The notes under the pieces are model-generated. The model did no database searches. It saw only the letters and a list, made by a program, of their open reading frames with translations, and was not told where the DNA came from. A program made the position numbers and the translations under genes. This document shows positions 1-10,979 of a DNA stretch of 64,000 bases, piece after piece (position 1 is the stretch's first letter; the number at the start of each line of letters is the position of its first letter). The stretch comes from Streblospio benedicti (taxonomy: Eukaryota; Annelida; Polychaeta; Spionida; Spionidae), in assembly GCA_019095985.1 (NCBI GenBank), contig CM032666.1, positions 42,313,956-42,377,955 of the forward strand, given 5' to 3'.

Positions 1-2853
1 ATTTGGGCTTGGCGTAATTCCTCTAGTCTGCGATCAGTTGCTGGGAGGTGTTGGATGACCAAATCTTTGAATGCTTCCGGTTCCTCCACCGGCGAATATC
101 ATCTTCCGTCGTTGGTTTACCAGATTGCTCTTGAGGAAGCGCATCAGCCGTATTTTGGTAGACCCCTGGACATATTTCACTTCAGGTGAGTAACGCATCA
201 AGCGGAGTCTGAATCGCAAGACTCTAGCCGGCATTTTGGAAAGCTCGGTCGTGGATAGTAGAGGTACCAGCAGTCGGTGATCGGTTTCCAGGGTGAACTT
301 CAAACCTAAGACATAGTCCGAGAACTTTTCACAGGCCCATGTTGCCGCAAGAGCTTCTTTCTCTATCACGGCGTATCTTTTCTCGGTGTCAGTGAGAGAC
401 CGAGAAGCATATGATACACCACGCCGTAACCCGGGTTACCGTGATACCCCGGCCCGTGAAAATAATAAAAAATTCATTTTTGAGCTAATTAATTATTTTT
501 TTCAACATCAATACCCCGGCATACCGTGATGACTGGTAGGCTGTTGTGGTATCAAATTTTGTTAATATTCATAAGTAAAATGTTTAAGTTTTGTCACAAT
601 AAAAACATCTTATCTATTCTTAATTTATTAAAACTCGATTTCCAACCTAGTACGTTGTGAACAAACGAAAATGCACATCGCCGTCATTCTTTTGGTGGTC
701 TGCCTTTTAGCAACAACCGATATACGGAAATATCACGGGAGAAACGGGGCATTACGACATGCCGGGGTTTGCATTTCACAGCACCCCGGGGCATCATACG
801 GACCCCGGGTTACGGCGTGGTGCATCATATGCGATAGGACGCCTGTTGCCATGGACGTCAGTCTGAAGGAGAACAGCTCCAAGGCCATCTTGGCAAGCAT
901 CAGCCGCGATGACACACGGCAGGGTCGGGTCATAATGGGCTAACACTTCTGCAGAGGAGAGCGTACACTTGATGTTTTCAAAGGCCTCCTGCTGTGGTGC
1001 ATCCCATAGCCACATCTGTTCCTTCTTGAGAAGCTGACGAAGAGGTTCGTTCATCCTTGCCAGTTCCGGTAAGAACTTAGCCAATTGGTTGGTCATTCCT
1101 AAGAATCTCTGGAGTTCTGTGATATTTGCAGGTTTCGGAAACTCCTTGACGGCTTTAGTTTTGTCTGGATCAGCGGCGATACCTTCTTCTGTTACGACAT
1201 GTCCGAGAAACTTTATGCTTGTTTGGCTGAAAGAGCACTTCTCATTCAAGGTCACTCCCGCATCTCGTAGCCTTGCAAGTACTTTTCTCAATCGCTCATC
1301 ATGTTTCTCTTGGGTTTCTGCATGTACCAGAATGTCATCCATATGGCAGATAACGCCATCGAGACCCTCCAGTATCCTCGACATTTGCCTCTGGAATACC
1401 TCGGGTGCTGAACTAATACCGAATGGTAGACGATTGTAGCAGAATCGTCCAAACGGTGTTACGAATGTGGTGAGTAGTCTCGATTCTGGGTGCAGAGGAA
1501 TCTGCCAAAACCCAGATTTTGCATCGAGTTTCGTGAATATCTTGCTTCCGCGAATCTTCGCGAGGTTGTCGTCAACTTTAGCCATCGGATGAATCTCTCT
1601 CTTGACAGCCTTGTTGAGTGGCGTTAGGTCAACGCATACTCAGATCTCTCCCTGGACGGTTTCGGGTTCGACAACCATTCCAGAGCACCATTCTGTTGGT
1701 TCTGTGACAGCCGATATTACACCTGCCGTCTCCATTTTCTCCAGCTGCTTTTTAACCTTGGGCAGCAGTGGATGCGCTACACAATGAGGCGTGTACAAAC
1801 ATACTGGAATTGCATCTTCTTTTGAGAGGATCCTGTACACATCCTTCAGCATGCCTAGCCCTTTGAACAATTCTGGGAACTCCATCTTGACATCGCTTGA
1901 CAACTCGACGGCATAGACAGTTGCTGCTGGCTTGAGGAGTTGAAGAGCTTGAATCGCCGATTTGGAAAGAAGATTCTTCTTCTGGTTTCGCATAATGTAT
2001 ACATCTTCAGTGTGCACCGCCTTGCCGACGACCAGCTTGGCCTGGCGGACAAACCCTACTATGAGGTGGTTCAAGTTGACTCCTCCAGGGCCACGAAAAG
2101 ATGCTTTCGTTGGAGAGAGCGTTAACCCTCTTGTCCAGGGCATTGTGTTGCTCACAACACATATGCGAGAGCCACTATCAAGTTTGAATTCCGTTGTATT
2201 CCCATCGACTTCCACATTGGCAGACCAGAAGTTTTCACCGGTTGAATCAATGGCGTTGACCTCGCCGAGATAAATCTCATTAGACCCATCAACATAATCG
2301 TAGCCAACTGGGTTTTCTTCTATGTTTATCTCCTGTGTGAGTTTACTTCTACAGGCGACCGCCCAGTGCCCCCTGTTCTTGCACTTGCTACATTCACTGT
2401 CTCGGGCCGGGCATTCCCGTCGGGGGTGTTTGTCTCTTCCGCAGTAGTTGCATCGAGGTTTATTCTCTGGTTTATTCTCCTGTGACTTGCCTTGTCCAGG
2501 CTTCTGTTTCTTTCAGCGGTTTTGCTTGTTGGCCTGACTGTTGAGCCGAAGCACGGGATTTGTTCTTGGCTTCTTATTGATGTGCTCAACTTTGCGATGA
2601 TCCCGGCGCCGTTCGGAAATAGCCTCGCGATGGCTTCGTGATATTTCCGCAGCTCTGAGCTGCTCTACCGCCCGAGCCAAATTTGGGACCGGCGGTCTCT
2701 CAGCAGACGCTTCGCGACCCATCTCGCCTGTAGTCCCTATGACTAGGCGATCTCGGATGAGATCATCTTGTAGGCGCCAAACTCACACGATTCTGATAAT
2801 TGGCGCAGACGCATAACAAACGCATCTACTGTCTCACCCGGCTTTTGTTTGGC
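1..2853 (-). mobile_element. Ty3/Gypsy LTR retrotransposon copy A, broken, cut by window edge
   Basis: Read on the minus strand, fragments occur in Gypsy order: gag with a zinc-knuckle region (about 2326-2850), aspartic protease and start of reverse transcriptase (1640-2215), reverse transcriptase with an HMDD-type active site (826-1585), and RNase H (34-407). The integrase end lies outside the window. Its own LTRs are not visible; at 2854 it passes directly into the truncated LTR of copy B. A 412-bp MITE sits in the RT/RNase H region. The copy is broken, with roughly five interruptions, and is clearly older than copy B. Family assignment is firm from gene order and motifs; clade within Gypsy is not assigned. 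Confidence 0.9.
414..825. mobile_element. 412-bp MITE inserted in Gypsy copy A
   Basis: The ends are inverted repeats of about 24 bp sharing CACCACGCCGTAACCCGGG. The hexamer CATATG flanks the unit at 408-413 and 826-831 as a probable target-site duplication; because CATATG is itself palindromic the exact boundary is ambiguous by a few bases. The interior is AT-rich and has no believable coding frame, so it is non-autonomous. GC-rich ends (repeated CCCCGG) contrast with an AT-rich middle. The superfamily is not assigned. Confidence 0.75.
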
Positions 2854-2965
2854 GCAGACTACAATATGGCGGTTTATTCATCTCACGTGACTTGACGTAC
2901 AAGCTCAAGAGTACACGTAATATAGACAGGCTCAAGAGAGTACACGTAATATGGGTAATACTACA
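2854..2965 (-). repeat. Truncated LTR of Gypsy copy B (3' LTR)
   Basis: These 112 bp match 9145-9256 exactly by eye. The inner end is CTACA on the plus strand (TGTAG on the element strand), next to a polypurine tract at 2966-2975. The outer 44 bp present in the other LTR are missing, and the junction with copy A falls at GGCGCAGAC, suggesting a rearrangement or end loss. Confidence 0.85.
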
Positions 2966-3200
2966 TCTCCCCCCTAAGTTCTCATAAATTGATAATTAAA
3001 TTCATCCAAATGTAATAGCCTAACAATTAAAACAATCAAACAATTGAACAATTAAACAATCAAACAATTAAACAAACAATTAAACGATTAAACAAATCTT
3101 CCTTTAAAATGTCTCATTTTAAAATCATCCTCTATCAATAGTTAGCCAAACAATTAAACAATCGAACAATTAAAACAAATCTTCCTTTAAATGTCTATTT

Positions 3201-6200
3201 TTAATCCTCCTCTATCAAGCGTTTTGGAGCACTTCGGATACGACCGGAACGTCTCTCTGCTGTTGGCGTAGGTTCTGCTAGTGGTTCTCCCGTGTTCTCT
3301 GGAGGGTTTGTTGGAACTAACGAACTGCGATTTCTGCGGATTGTGCCTTGTGGTGTCTCTATGTTATATGAGCGAGGGCTATCCGACTTGCTCTCCACTA
3401 CGCCTTCCCTATCCAGGTCTCGTACCCACACATTCTCCCCCTTCTTCAATTGTGGTAGCAGTGTAGTTTTGTGTCTTATATTGAAGTTCTCTGCCTGTTT
3501 TTCCCTATACACCTTTTCCTTTTCTTCCACTTCTTTGGACTGGTTATTGGTTATACCTTGGGACAGCTTTGATGGGATAATTGGCAATAATGTTCGTAGT
3601 TTTCGACCCATAAGTAACTCTGATGGTGACAATCCGTTCTGCAGTGGCGTTGTTCGGTACGAGAGAAGTGCCAGATAAGGGTCTTTGTTCTTCTTCAATA
3701 TTTCTTTGATTGTTCTCACACTCCGTTCAGCTTCTCCGTTTGCTGCTGGGTATTTGGGAGAGCTGGTTATGTGTTGGAAATTATATTGCTCACTGAACTG
3801 TTTGAACTCCTGCGATGCAAATTGAGGCCCGTTGTCTGAGATAACGAGGTCTGGGATACCATGAGTTGAGAAAATCCCCTTCAGTGCAGCGATGACCCCT
3901 GCAGAGGTTGTTTTTGTTAATCTCCTGATCTCAGGCCATCTGGATCGGTAGCATACGACAATTAAGTATATGCTTCCATTCAGTTCAAACAAGTCCATCC
4001 CGACTCTTTCCCATGCACGTCTAGGGTATGATGATACCAGGAGAGGTTCTTTGGATGTGGGTCTGATTTTTGCACAGGTGACACAGTTTTTGACCATTTC
4101 TTCTATACTTGAGGAGATTCCTGGCCACCAAACAGCTTCCTTTGCTCGTGCACGGCATTTGGTGATCCCTAAGTGACCTTGATGAATGATGTCAAGAATA
4201 TCGAGTCTCATTGTCTTAGGAATGACAATACGGTCATCATACATGAGCAACTTCTCATTTAGTAGTGTCAGATGAGCTCTGTTTTCGAAATAAGGTTGCA
4301 GAATAGTCGAGTGATGTAAGTATGCAGGCCATCCTTCTCTTAGGTAGTCTTTTACCCTTGAACATTCTTCATCTGCGTCTTGTGTTTCACAAATTTCCTG
4401 CAGCTTTTGAGTAGATGCCGGGAGGAGATTGAAGACTTCAGTGACAAGTTCTTCGACCTTTAGTATTGTATCAACTTCTTCTTCATCTGGTTCTGCAGTT
4501 GGTGCTCTTGACAAAGCGTCTGCCGTGATTTGATTTTTGCCACTGACATAGGTAATATCTGGGGCAAACCTCATTAGTCGAAGTCGAAATCGTAAGATTC
4601 GAGGTGGCATCTTTGACAGGTCTTTAGAGCTGAGAAGTGGAACTAAGGGCTTATGGTCTGTTTCTACCATAAACTGCATTCCAGTAATGTACGGTGCAAA
4701 TTTCTCACAAGCCCATGTGACAGCTAAGGCTTCTTTCTCTATTACTGCATAATTTTGCTCCGTCTCAGTTAATGACCTTGAGGCAAAGCATACAGGTCGT
4801 CGACTGCCATCTTCTTGGACTTGTAGCATTACTGCTCCGACACCGGAATTACAAGCATCTGCCGCAATGATTGTTGGCTTTGTGGGATCGTAGTGTGCCA
4901 GTGTTGTTGTCTCTAGTAGACTGCTTTTTATCTTTTCGAATGATGCAGATTGATGTGGACCCCAGATCCAGGTCTGGTCCTTTTTTAACAGTTGTCGAAG
5001 TGGTTGGTTGATTTCGGCCAGGTTGGGGATGAATTTGCCCAGTTGGTTGACCATACCATTGAATCGCTGGAGCTGTGTAACATTTTCCGGTTGTGGTAAG
5101 TTTCTGATAGCGTTGGTTTTCTCTGGATCTGCCTGAATGCCTGTTTTATCTACTACATGTCCTAGGAATTTGATTGATGACTTTGAAAATTCACATTTTT
5201 CGTTTAGTGTGACACCAGCTTCAGAGAGTTTTTTTAATACTTTGTGAACGGTTTCGTCATGGATTTCTTTACTTTCACCATGGATTAAAACATCATCCAT
5301 GTGGCAGATGACTCCGGGAATACCATCTAAGATGTTGGACATAACTCGCTGGAAAATTTCCGGCGCACTTGAAATCCCAAATGGAAGTCGTTTGAAGCAG
5401 AATCTCCCAAATGGAGTGATAAATGTGGTGAGTAGCTGCGAATCAGGATGTAATGGAAGTTGCCAAAATCCGCTAGCTGCATCAAGTTTACTGAAGATTT
5501 TACTTTTTGCCAACTGTGCAAGATTGTGATCTACCGACTTCATTGGGAAGATCTCCCGCTCAACAGCTTTGTTAAGGTTAGTCAGATCAACACAAATCCT
5601 TACTCTGTTGTTCTTCTTGGGGACTGGAACGATACCTGAACACCAGTCAGTAGGTGCTGTAACTTCCTTAATCACATCTTGCTCCAACATTGATTCAATC
5701 TCTTTCTTCACAAGAGGAATCAGTGGATAGGCAATGTTTCGCGGTGTATACAGACAATGTGGCTGGCTATCTTTTTTTAGAGTAATTTTGTATGGCTCAC
5801 ACTTTATCTTCCCTAAGCCTTGGAACAGTTTGGGGTAATGTTTTTTTAATTCTGAGTACGGTTGTATTTCATGAATGACTGGATTGATAGCTAATTTTAT
5901 GAGTCCGAGTTCAACACATGCTGATTTGCTGAGTAATGATTTTTTCTGATTCTTTATGACATACACATCTTTTTGAATCTGATTACCTTTGTATTTCAGC
6001 GTAGCTTTGAATACCCCAAGCACAAGAAGGTTGACTCCACCTGCTCCCTGCAGCTTGTGTTTGGTCTTACTGATGACTTGGTTTTTTAGCCAGGGGGTGC
6101 TGTCAGATATCACGCATGTTTCTGCTCCAGTGTCTAGCTTCCAAAGAGTTGGATTACCATTTGTAACTATTTCTGCTTCCCACCATTCATCATTGCTATG

Positions 6201-6695
6201 TATTTCACCTAAGTGTAGTACAACTTCTTCTTCCAGGTCTTCTTTTGAGTGGTCAGAATCAACTTCTTCTACTTTCTTCCAATTTCCACCATGGCACGCA
6301 ATTGCATAGTGGCCTATTTTTGAACATTTCGAGCAATGGGAGTTGCGAGCGGGACAGTCAGATCTTCTATGACGGGCTCCTGCACAAAACCAGCATTTTT
6401 CATTTGAATTGTATTTATTTCCTTTTTGTGTGATTTGCCTTCCTGGCTTTGATTTTGAATGGAAATTTTGGCGACTTTTGCCTACATATTCTATCTGTGA
6501 TTGTGACTCACCTCGAATAGTTTTCAGGTCAGATTCTCTGGCTTCCCATTTTCGGGATATAGCTACTGCTTCCTCAAGCTTTAGATCGTCTTTCTGAACT
6601 AAAAGATCAGACAGTTTTTCCTCTTTAGCACCAGCTATGATACGGTCCCTTATTAGCTCATCTTTCAGCTCTCCATACTCACAAGTCTCTGCCAA
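3201..6695 (-). CDS. Gypsy copy B gag C-terminus plus pol polyprotein
   Basis: One open frame of 1164 codons. In order it has two CCHC-type zinc knuckles (about residues 100-135), an aspartic protease with the LDTGAETCV signature (near 187), reverse transcriptase with an HMDD catalytic motif (about 330-510), RNase H (about 590-720), an integrase zinc-binding region and DDE core (about 830-1030), and a basic C-terminal tail. This is the standard Ty3/Gypsy order (RT, RNase H, IN). The protein would copy the element RNA to DNA and insert it. The frame looks whole here, but the parent element is interrupted upstream, in gag. Confidence 0.92.
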   Translation of the reverse strand: MAETCEYGELKDELIRDRIIAGAKEEKLSDLLVQKDDLKLEEAVAISRKWEARESDLKTIRGESQSQIEYVGKSRQNFHSKSKPGRQITQKGNKYNSNEKCWFCAGARHRRSDCPARNSHCSKCSKIGHYAIACHGGNWKKVEEVDSDHSKEDLEEEVVLHLGEIHSNDEWWEAEIVTNGNPTLWKLDTGAETCVISDSTPWLKNQVISKTKHKLQGAGGVNLLVLGVFKATLKYKGNQIQKDVYVIKNQKKSLLSKSACVELGLIKLAINPVIHEIQPYSELKKHYPKLFQGLGKIKCEPYKITLKKDSQPHCLYTPRNIAYPLIPLVKKEIESMLEQDVIKEVTAPTDWCSGIVPVPKKNNRVRICVDLTNLNKAVEREIFPMKSVDHNLAQLAKSKIFSKLDAASGFWQLPLHPDSQLLTTFITPFGRFCFKRLPFGISSAPEIFQRVMSNILDGIPGVICHMDDVLIHGESKEIHDETVHKVLKKLSEAGVTLNEKCEFSKSSIKFLGHVVDKTGIQADPEKTNAIRNLPQPENVTQLQRFNGMVNQLGKFIPNLAEINQPLRQLLKKDQTWIWGPHQSASFEKIKSSLLETTTLAHYDPTKPTIIAADACNSGVGAVMLQVQEDGSRRPVCFASRSLTETEQNYAVIEKEALAVTWACEKFAPYITGMQFMVETDHKPLVPLLSSKDLSKMPPRILRFRLRLMRFAPDITYVSGKNQITADALSRAPTAEPDEEEVDTILKVEELVTEVFNLLPASTQKLQEICETQDADEECSRVKDYLREGWPAYLHHSTILQPYFENRAHLTLLNEKLLMYDDRIVIPKTMRLDILDIIHQGHLGITKCRARAKEAVWWPGISSSIEEMVKNCVTCAKIRPTSKEPLLVSSYPRRAWERVGMDLFELNGSIYLIVVCYRSRWPEIRRLTKTTSAGVIAALKGIFSTHGIPDLVISDNGPQFASQEFKQFSEQYNFQHITSSPKYPAANGEAERSVRTIKEILKKNKDPYLALLSYRTTPLQNGLSPSELLMGRKLRTLLPIIPSKLSQGITNNQSKEVEEKEKVYREKQAENFNIRHKTTLLPQLKKGENVWVRDLDREGVVESKSDSPRSYNIETPQGTIRRNRSSLVPTNPPENTGEPLAEPTPTAERRSGRIRSAPKRLIEED

Positions 6696-6706
6696 AGTGT
6701 ACAGAC
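6519..6706 (-). repeat. 188-bp direct duplication, left copy (Gypsy B gag)
   Basis: The same 188 bp recur at 8418-8605 with one difference seen by eye. The two copies flank the plus-strand Gypsy fragment C. A normal Gypsy insertion makes a 4-6 bp duplication, so this length needs another explanation, such as template switching or unequal exchange. Confidence 0.95.
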
Positions 6707-8418
6707 AAGGTCACCCAGGCATAGAAGCTACAAAGAGGGAGAGCCAAAGAGAGCCTCTATTGGCCTGAGATGTGTGATGACATTGAAAATGAGATACAGA
6801 AATGTGATCCATGCAATGCCCTAGCACCACACCAGCAAAAAGAGCCAATGAAAATGCATGAAGTGCCAAGCCTCCCATGGACCATCACTGCCACAGACGT
6901 ATCGAGTGGAATGGTGAAAACTACTCAGTGCTAGTGGACTCATATTCTGGATGGTTTGAGATTGATAAACTCAATAACCTCACCTCCACCACAATTATTT
7001 AGAAGTTAAAGAAACACTTCGCTGCACATGGCATTCCAACTGAAGTAATGACGGACAATGCTAGATACTACACCAGTGAGCAATTTGAAATGTTTGCCAG
7101 TAACTGGGGTTTCGATCATATCACATCCAGTCCTAAATACCCTCAGTCCAATGGATTAGCTGAGAGAGCTGTTCAAAGTGCTAAAGCAATGATGGAAAAG
7201 TGCCGGCGAGATAGAACAGATCCCTATCTAGCACTACTAAATCTACGAAATATTCCTCGTGGCAACCTGGGCTCACCTGCTCAGAGACTGATGTCTCGGC
7301 GTTTAAGAAATGCAATACCAATGGCAAAGCAACTTCTCACACCAATAACACAGAAAAATGTGCGCACCAAACTGAAGAACATAAGACTACAAAAGAAGAA
7401 ACATTATGACAAGAGTGCAAAACCCCTAAAACAACTAAACAACCAACAAAAAGTGAGAATGCAGACAGATAGAGGATACGACCAAGAAGCTGAGATTGTC
7501 AAACAAAGTAACAAACCCCGTTCATATGTAGTCCAATCAAATGGAAAGCAGTATGAAAGAAATAGGCGCCACCTATTGCCAGTCACAGAGGAAAGTCCAA
7601 GTCCTGAACCTTCGACAATTGATCGTTCAAATGAGTCTCCAGCCACACCGACAACACCAAGAAAGCTGGCAGAACGACCAGACTCGTGCTCACCATCAGC
7701 AGTAGGGACTCCAGCAGTTACTCCAAACAAAAGTGCAGAGACAAGACGCAGTGGCCCGAAGCATAATAAGATCAAAATATCTGGAGGATTTTGTGCCATA
7801 ATATATGATAAAACAAACTGAACAAAGAGAGAAAGGACAGTGTTAATTTGGTGTTAATTTGCATTTTATTGTTCTATGTTTGATAGCAAAATTGTTATTA
7901 ATGCTTAATGTCTAATTGCTCTCATTGTTTCATAGTAAAATAGCATTCAGTGTATTTCTCATTCATGAAGTTACAGATTTAATTCTTGACACTTGTTTCA
8001 TATGGTATAAAGTAAATTCATATGGATGTGAAAGTTCAACTTATTTAATCTAGAATGCTAATGTATATTCAATGTGATTAGATTCAAATTTGCAAATTCA
8101 ATGTTGAATTTTAAACAAAAAAGTCTTTGTAGAAATTGTAAATTGAATAGTGATATTTGAAATAATGCAGTATACAGTAAATCAAAAGTAACTGTATGTA
8201 TACATATGTAAATCTTGAAAGGAGGGATGTAGAACGTTACTATTTCGAATATTTCATGTTCTTTTGATTGTACGCAGTTGCGCGGATACGGAAGTAGTAG
8301 TCTACGTGGCAGTAGGAAACGCCATAGTATCGTCATCATTGTGCTAGTAATAATTATCAATAAATATCATACAAAGACATTACCATCCATTATTTATACA
8401 CGTCACAGACAAACTACA
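6707..8418 (+). mobile_element. 5'-truncated Ty3/Gypsy fragment C inserted in copy B
   Basis: Plus-strand sequence codes for an integrase zinc-binding end (from about 6708), a DDE core with TDNARYY and SPKYPQSNG blocks (about 7048-7230), and a hydrophilic C-terminal tail ending at 7821. About 400 bp of AT-rich UTR and a purine-rich tract (8219-8227) lead into a terminal LTR. Everything 5' of integrase is absent, so the copy is a broken 3' fragment. It belongs to a Gypsy family different from copy B, as its LTR sequence is unrelated. Confidence 0.85.
8228..8418 (+). repeat. 3' LTR of Gypsy fragment C
   Basis: A 191-bp unit begins TGTAGAACG and ends AACTACA, the TG...CA form of an LTR. It directly follows the purine-rich tract AAAGGAGGGA and directly precedes the right 188-bp duplicate. 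It contains an AATAAA-like signal (AATAAATATC) near 8358. Confidence 0.8.
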
Positions 8419-8605
8419 GTTTTCAGGTCAGATTCTCTGGCTTCCCATTTTCGGGATATAGCTACTGCTTCCTCAAGCTTTAGATCGTCTTTCTGAACTA
8501 AAAGATCAGACAGTTTTTCCTCTTTAACACCAGCTATGATACGGTCCCTTATTAGCTCATCTTTCAGCTCTCCATACTCACAAGTCTCTGCCAAAGTGTA
8601 CAGAC
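8418..8605 (-). repeat. 188-bp direct duplication, right copy
   Basis: Second copy of 6519-6706, in the same orientation, joined on its left directly to the LTR of fragment C and on its right to the rest of gag of copy B. Confidence 0.95.
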
Positions 8606-9079
8606 TATTGATGAAGTCTTCTACCGTTTCTTCTACAACACGCCCATCTTCTTTCTTCCCTTGACACCTTTTGTTGAATTTTTGGCGTTCGGCTAACATA
8701 TTGCGTCGTACTTTGAAGAAGTCCTCAATTTTCTTGATGAGTGCACTGTATTCAATGGTTTCTTCATCTACCCTCAATGTGATAAGAATATCATCTGCAC
8801 ACGTACCCATAGCTGTAGTAAGATTGTTTACTTGTACCTCATTGTTTTTACGAAACAGGCCAGTTGATATAGCATATCGTTTGAATCCTCTGTACCATGA
8901 TCGCCATATTGATTTGCGAGTGATAACCCAGAGTCCTTCATTGCTTTGTCTAGAGTAAGGGCATACGTTTGTGCATGGTATTGGCGATTTATGCCTGCTG
9001 CGTTGACTTCTGCTTCGTTGGGCATGATTATTTGCTCTCTGTTTCCTTTGTGTTTCCTTTTCTTTTTTGTTTTACTCAT
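8606..9079 (-). pseudogene. Gypsy copy B gag, N-terminal part
   Basis: This minus-strand gag-like sequence starts 22 bp inside the 5' LTR, in the position expected for a Gypsy gag. It begins with a Lys-rich stretch and continues into the capsid-like region whose end is repeated at 8418-8605. It is treated as a fossil part of copy B, separated from the rest of gag by Gypsy fragment C. Confidence 0.75.
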
Positions 9080-9100
9080 TTGATCCCACCGCTGCCACCA

Positions 9101-9256
9101 TGTAGAATATTTATCAATATTTGAAGTAGATTAACGAGACAGCAGCAGACTACAATATGGCGGTTTATTCATCTCACGTGACTTGACGTACAAGCTCAAG
9201 AGTACACGTAATATAGACAGGCTCAAGAGAGTACACGTAATATGGGTAATACTACA
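9101..9256 (-). repeat. Complete 5' LTR of Gypsy copy B
   Basis: A 156-bp unit starts TGTAG and ends TCTACA on the element strand (TG...CA). An imperfect internal tandem duplication of about 28 bp is built on GCTCAAGAG followed by TACACGTAATAT. An ATGGCGG core lies at 9157-9163. Confidence 0.85.
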
Positions 9257-10540
9257 GTCCCGTCCTCCTTCAGCAGTTTCTCTGACAACTGAGTCGCTAT
9301 TAGGTAATCGTCCCACGCGGACTAGAATTCCCGCCAGTTTTCCGCGACGTCACCGGAGAGGGACATAGGGTTGGGGGGAGGGATCTGGTAAGTTGCCATT
9401 CTTAGCTTAATTATAACCACTATATAGTCTAACCACAATTCACTCAAATAAAAATAGATAATCAAGTCACTTGTGTAAACTTAACTATTCAATATATTTA
9501 TCTCATGAGCATACTAATATGGAATAATTAGTTCAAATATAATAATAGTTAGACTAATATTTCAATATAATGTATAATAACTAATTCAAGGCACAGTCAA
9601 CTGCATGAGTCTAAGAGTCACAAATTTACAGCACCAGTTTAAAATGCTGACACTTGTTTACAACACACACACACACACAGCCAGTCACAAGTTTACATGG
9701 GCATTGAATCACTAACATCAGTTTGCACCTTGCAACACACAGACGGCCACAGTCATTGGTTTAATTTATTAAACACCTGCAGACAGCTGTCAGTATTTTT
9801 GAAATCACTTAATGTATTTTCCTGAAGTCTAAGGGATCACAGCTTTGATCTTGTTTTCCAAGTTACCGGTATGGGCGATAATCGGGTTACTTGTAGATCT
9901 AATGTTATGGATTGATCTAGATCAGTGACGTGGCAGGGGAGGGTGCATCTACGGTCGGATTTCTCGAGAACTTGGTAGGCAGGCAACCTGTTGATCTCCC
10001 CGAGTGTTCCCAACGATGTACTTTACTTGTTGAACAAGTTTGGAGAAGTTCTGTCATCTACAGAAGCGTAAATAGAGTTCTAAACGCTGCCACCATATTG
10101 TGTATTGACAAGCACAGCAGACATCTTGGTTGGGACTGTTTATTGTCAGGCGCATGCGCGGCATAGTAACATACATATACAACACGCAACACGTCCGTAT
10201 CTGCGTTCCCAGCAGGTGCGAACAGGTGCCCGGTAGAGGATGGTCAACAAACGCTGTCGTGTACAAATGAATAGGAAATTGGCCGATTTTGATGTGATAT
10301 ATTTGCATTTTATGATTAGAAATATAAATAGCTATGAATGAGAAGTCAATCATTATGCTATGATCTACAACATATAGACTATTTCTTGGCGGTGACATCC
10401 CCGGAAAAAAAAACTTTACAGGAACATTTACAAACCATGTTGTTCATGGATATTCCCGCCGAACGGCAACTGTCATCTATTTGGCGATTCAAGTGATTGA
10501 TGCTCAAAAAACTATATAGGTAAAAACAAACAAAAAAACA
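9257..10540. other. Intergenic, no gene seen
   Basis: AT-rich sequence with a short CA run (9662-9680). A GC-richer patch with CpG lies at 9270-9360. Open frames here are short and have no recognisable family. Confidence 0.6.
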
Positions 10541-10559
10541 TAGATTTATGTATATGAAT

Positions 10560-10850
10560 GGGATTGCATATTAGGCTACTGCAGATTATTTTCCATCAAA
10601 ATTATATATTAATACGACAACCGCGTGATGGTACATGTTTTTGTTATTGTCAACTGCTACTGCTAGTGAAATGCTCTCTGATAAAACGACTAGTGTCAAC
10701 ATTTCAAACATCTTCCAACTTTCAACTTATATTTGACAAACTTATTATTGTTTGATTTTATATTTCTTGGTGTCAAATCAATCGCATATTGGTTCTTTAT
10801 CATTCTCAAATACTTCTAATTAATATAATTTCGATGCAACGTTATAGTCC
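10560..10850 (+). repeat. Dispersed repeat, copy 1 (second copy near 60470-60700)
   Basis: The stretch around 10690-10800 matches 60535-60690 closely, including a 29-30 bp exact block ending CAAATCAATCGCATATT. Similarity fades on both sides and no terminal repeats were found. Unclassified interspersed repeat. Confidence 0.6.
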
Positions 10851-10979
10851 GCGGGCTGGCCCGTCCCCCCCCCCCCCGTAGGAGTTTTAACAAACATATT
10901 TTTTTTTGTACCTTAGATACTACTCTTACAGAAAAATGATGTTTGCCCAAAATATTTGATGGCGAAATGTATTTTTCGG

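Larger units (their letters stand above)
2854..9256 (-). mobile_element. Ty3/Gypsy LTR retrotransposon copy B, young but interrupted
   Basis: The element lies on the minus strand. Its 5' LTR is at 9101-9256, followed by a primer-binding-like stretch (9081-9100, beginning TGGTGGCAGCGG on the minus strand, loosely tRNA-Leu-like), gag, pol and a purine-rich tract (2966-2975) abutting the other LTR. The shared 112 bp of the two LTRs are identical by eye, which implies a recent insertion. It is nevertheless broken: the left LTR lacks its outer 44 bp, and Gypsy fragment C interrupts gag. About two major breaks are seen. Confidence 0.9.

Noticed and set aside
671-943. Plus-strand open frame overlapping the MITE in Gypsy copy A
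   Set aside because: It spans the MITE edge and antisense Gypsy sequence and has no domain; it is a chance frame.
3000-3180. Short repeated CAATTAAACAATC words resembling an array
   Set aside because: It is AT-rich low complexity with no spacers of constant length, in the UTR of Gypsy copy B; not a CRISPR array.
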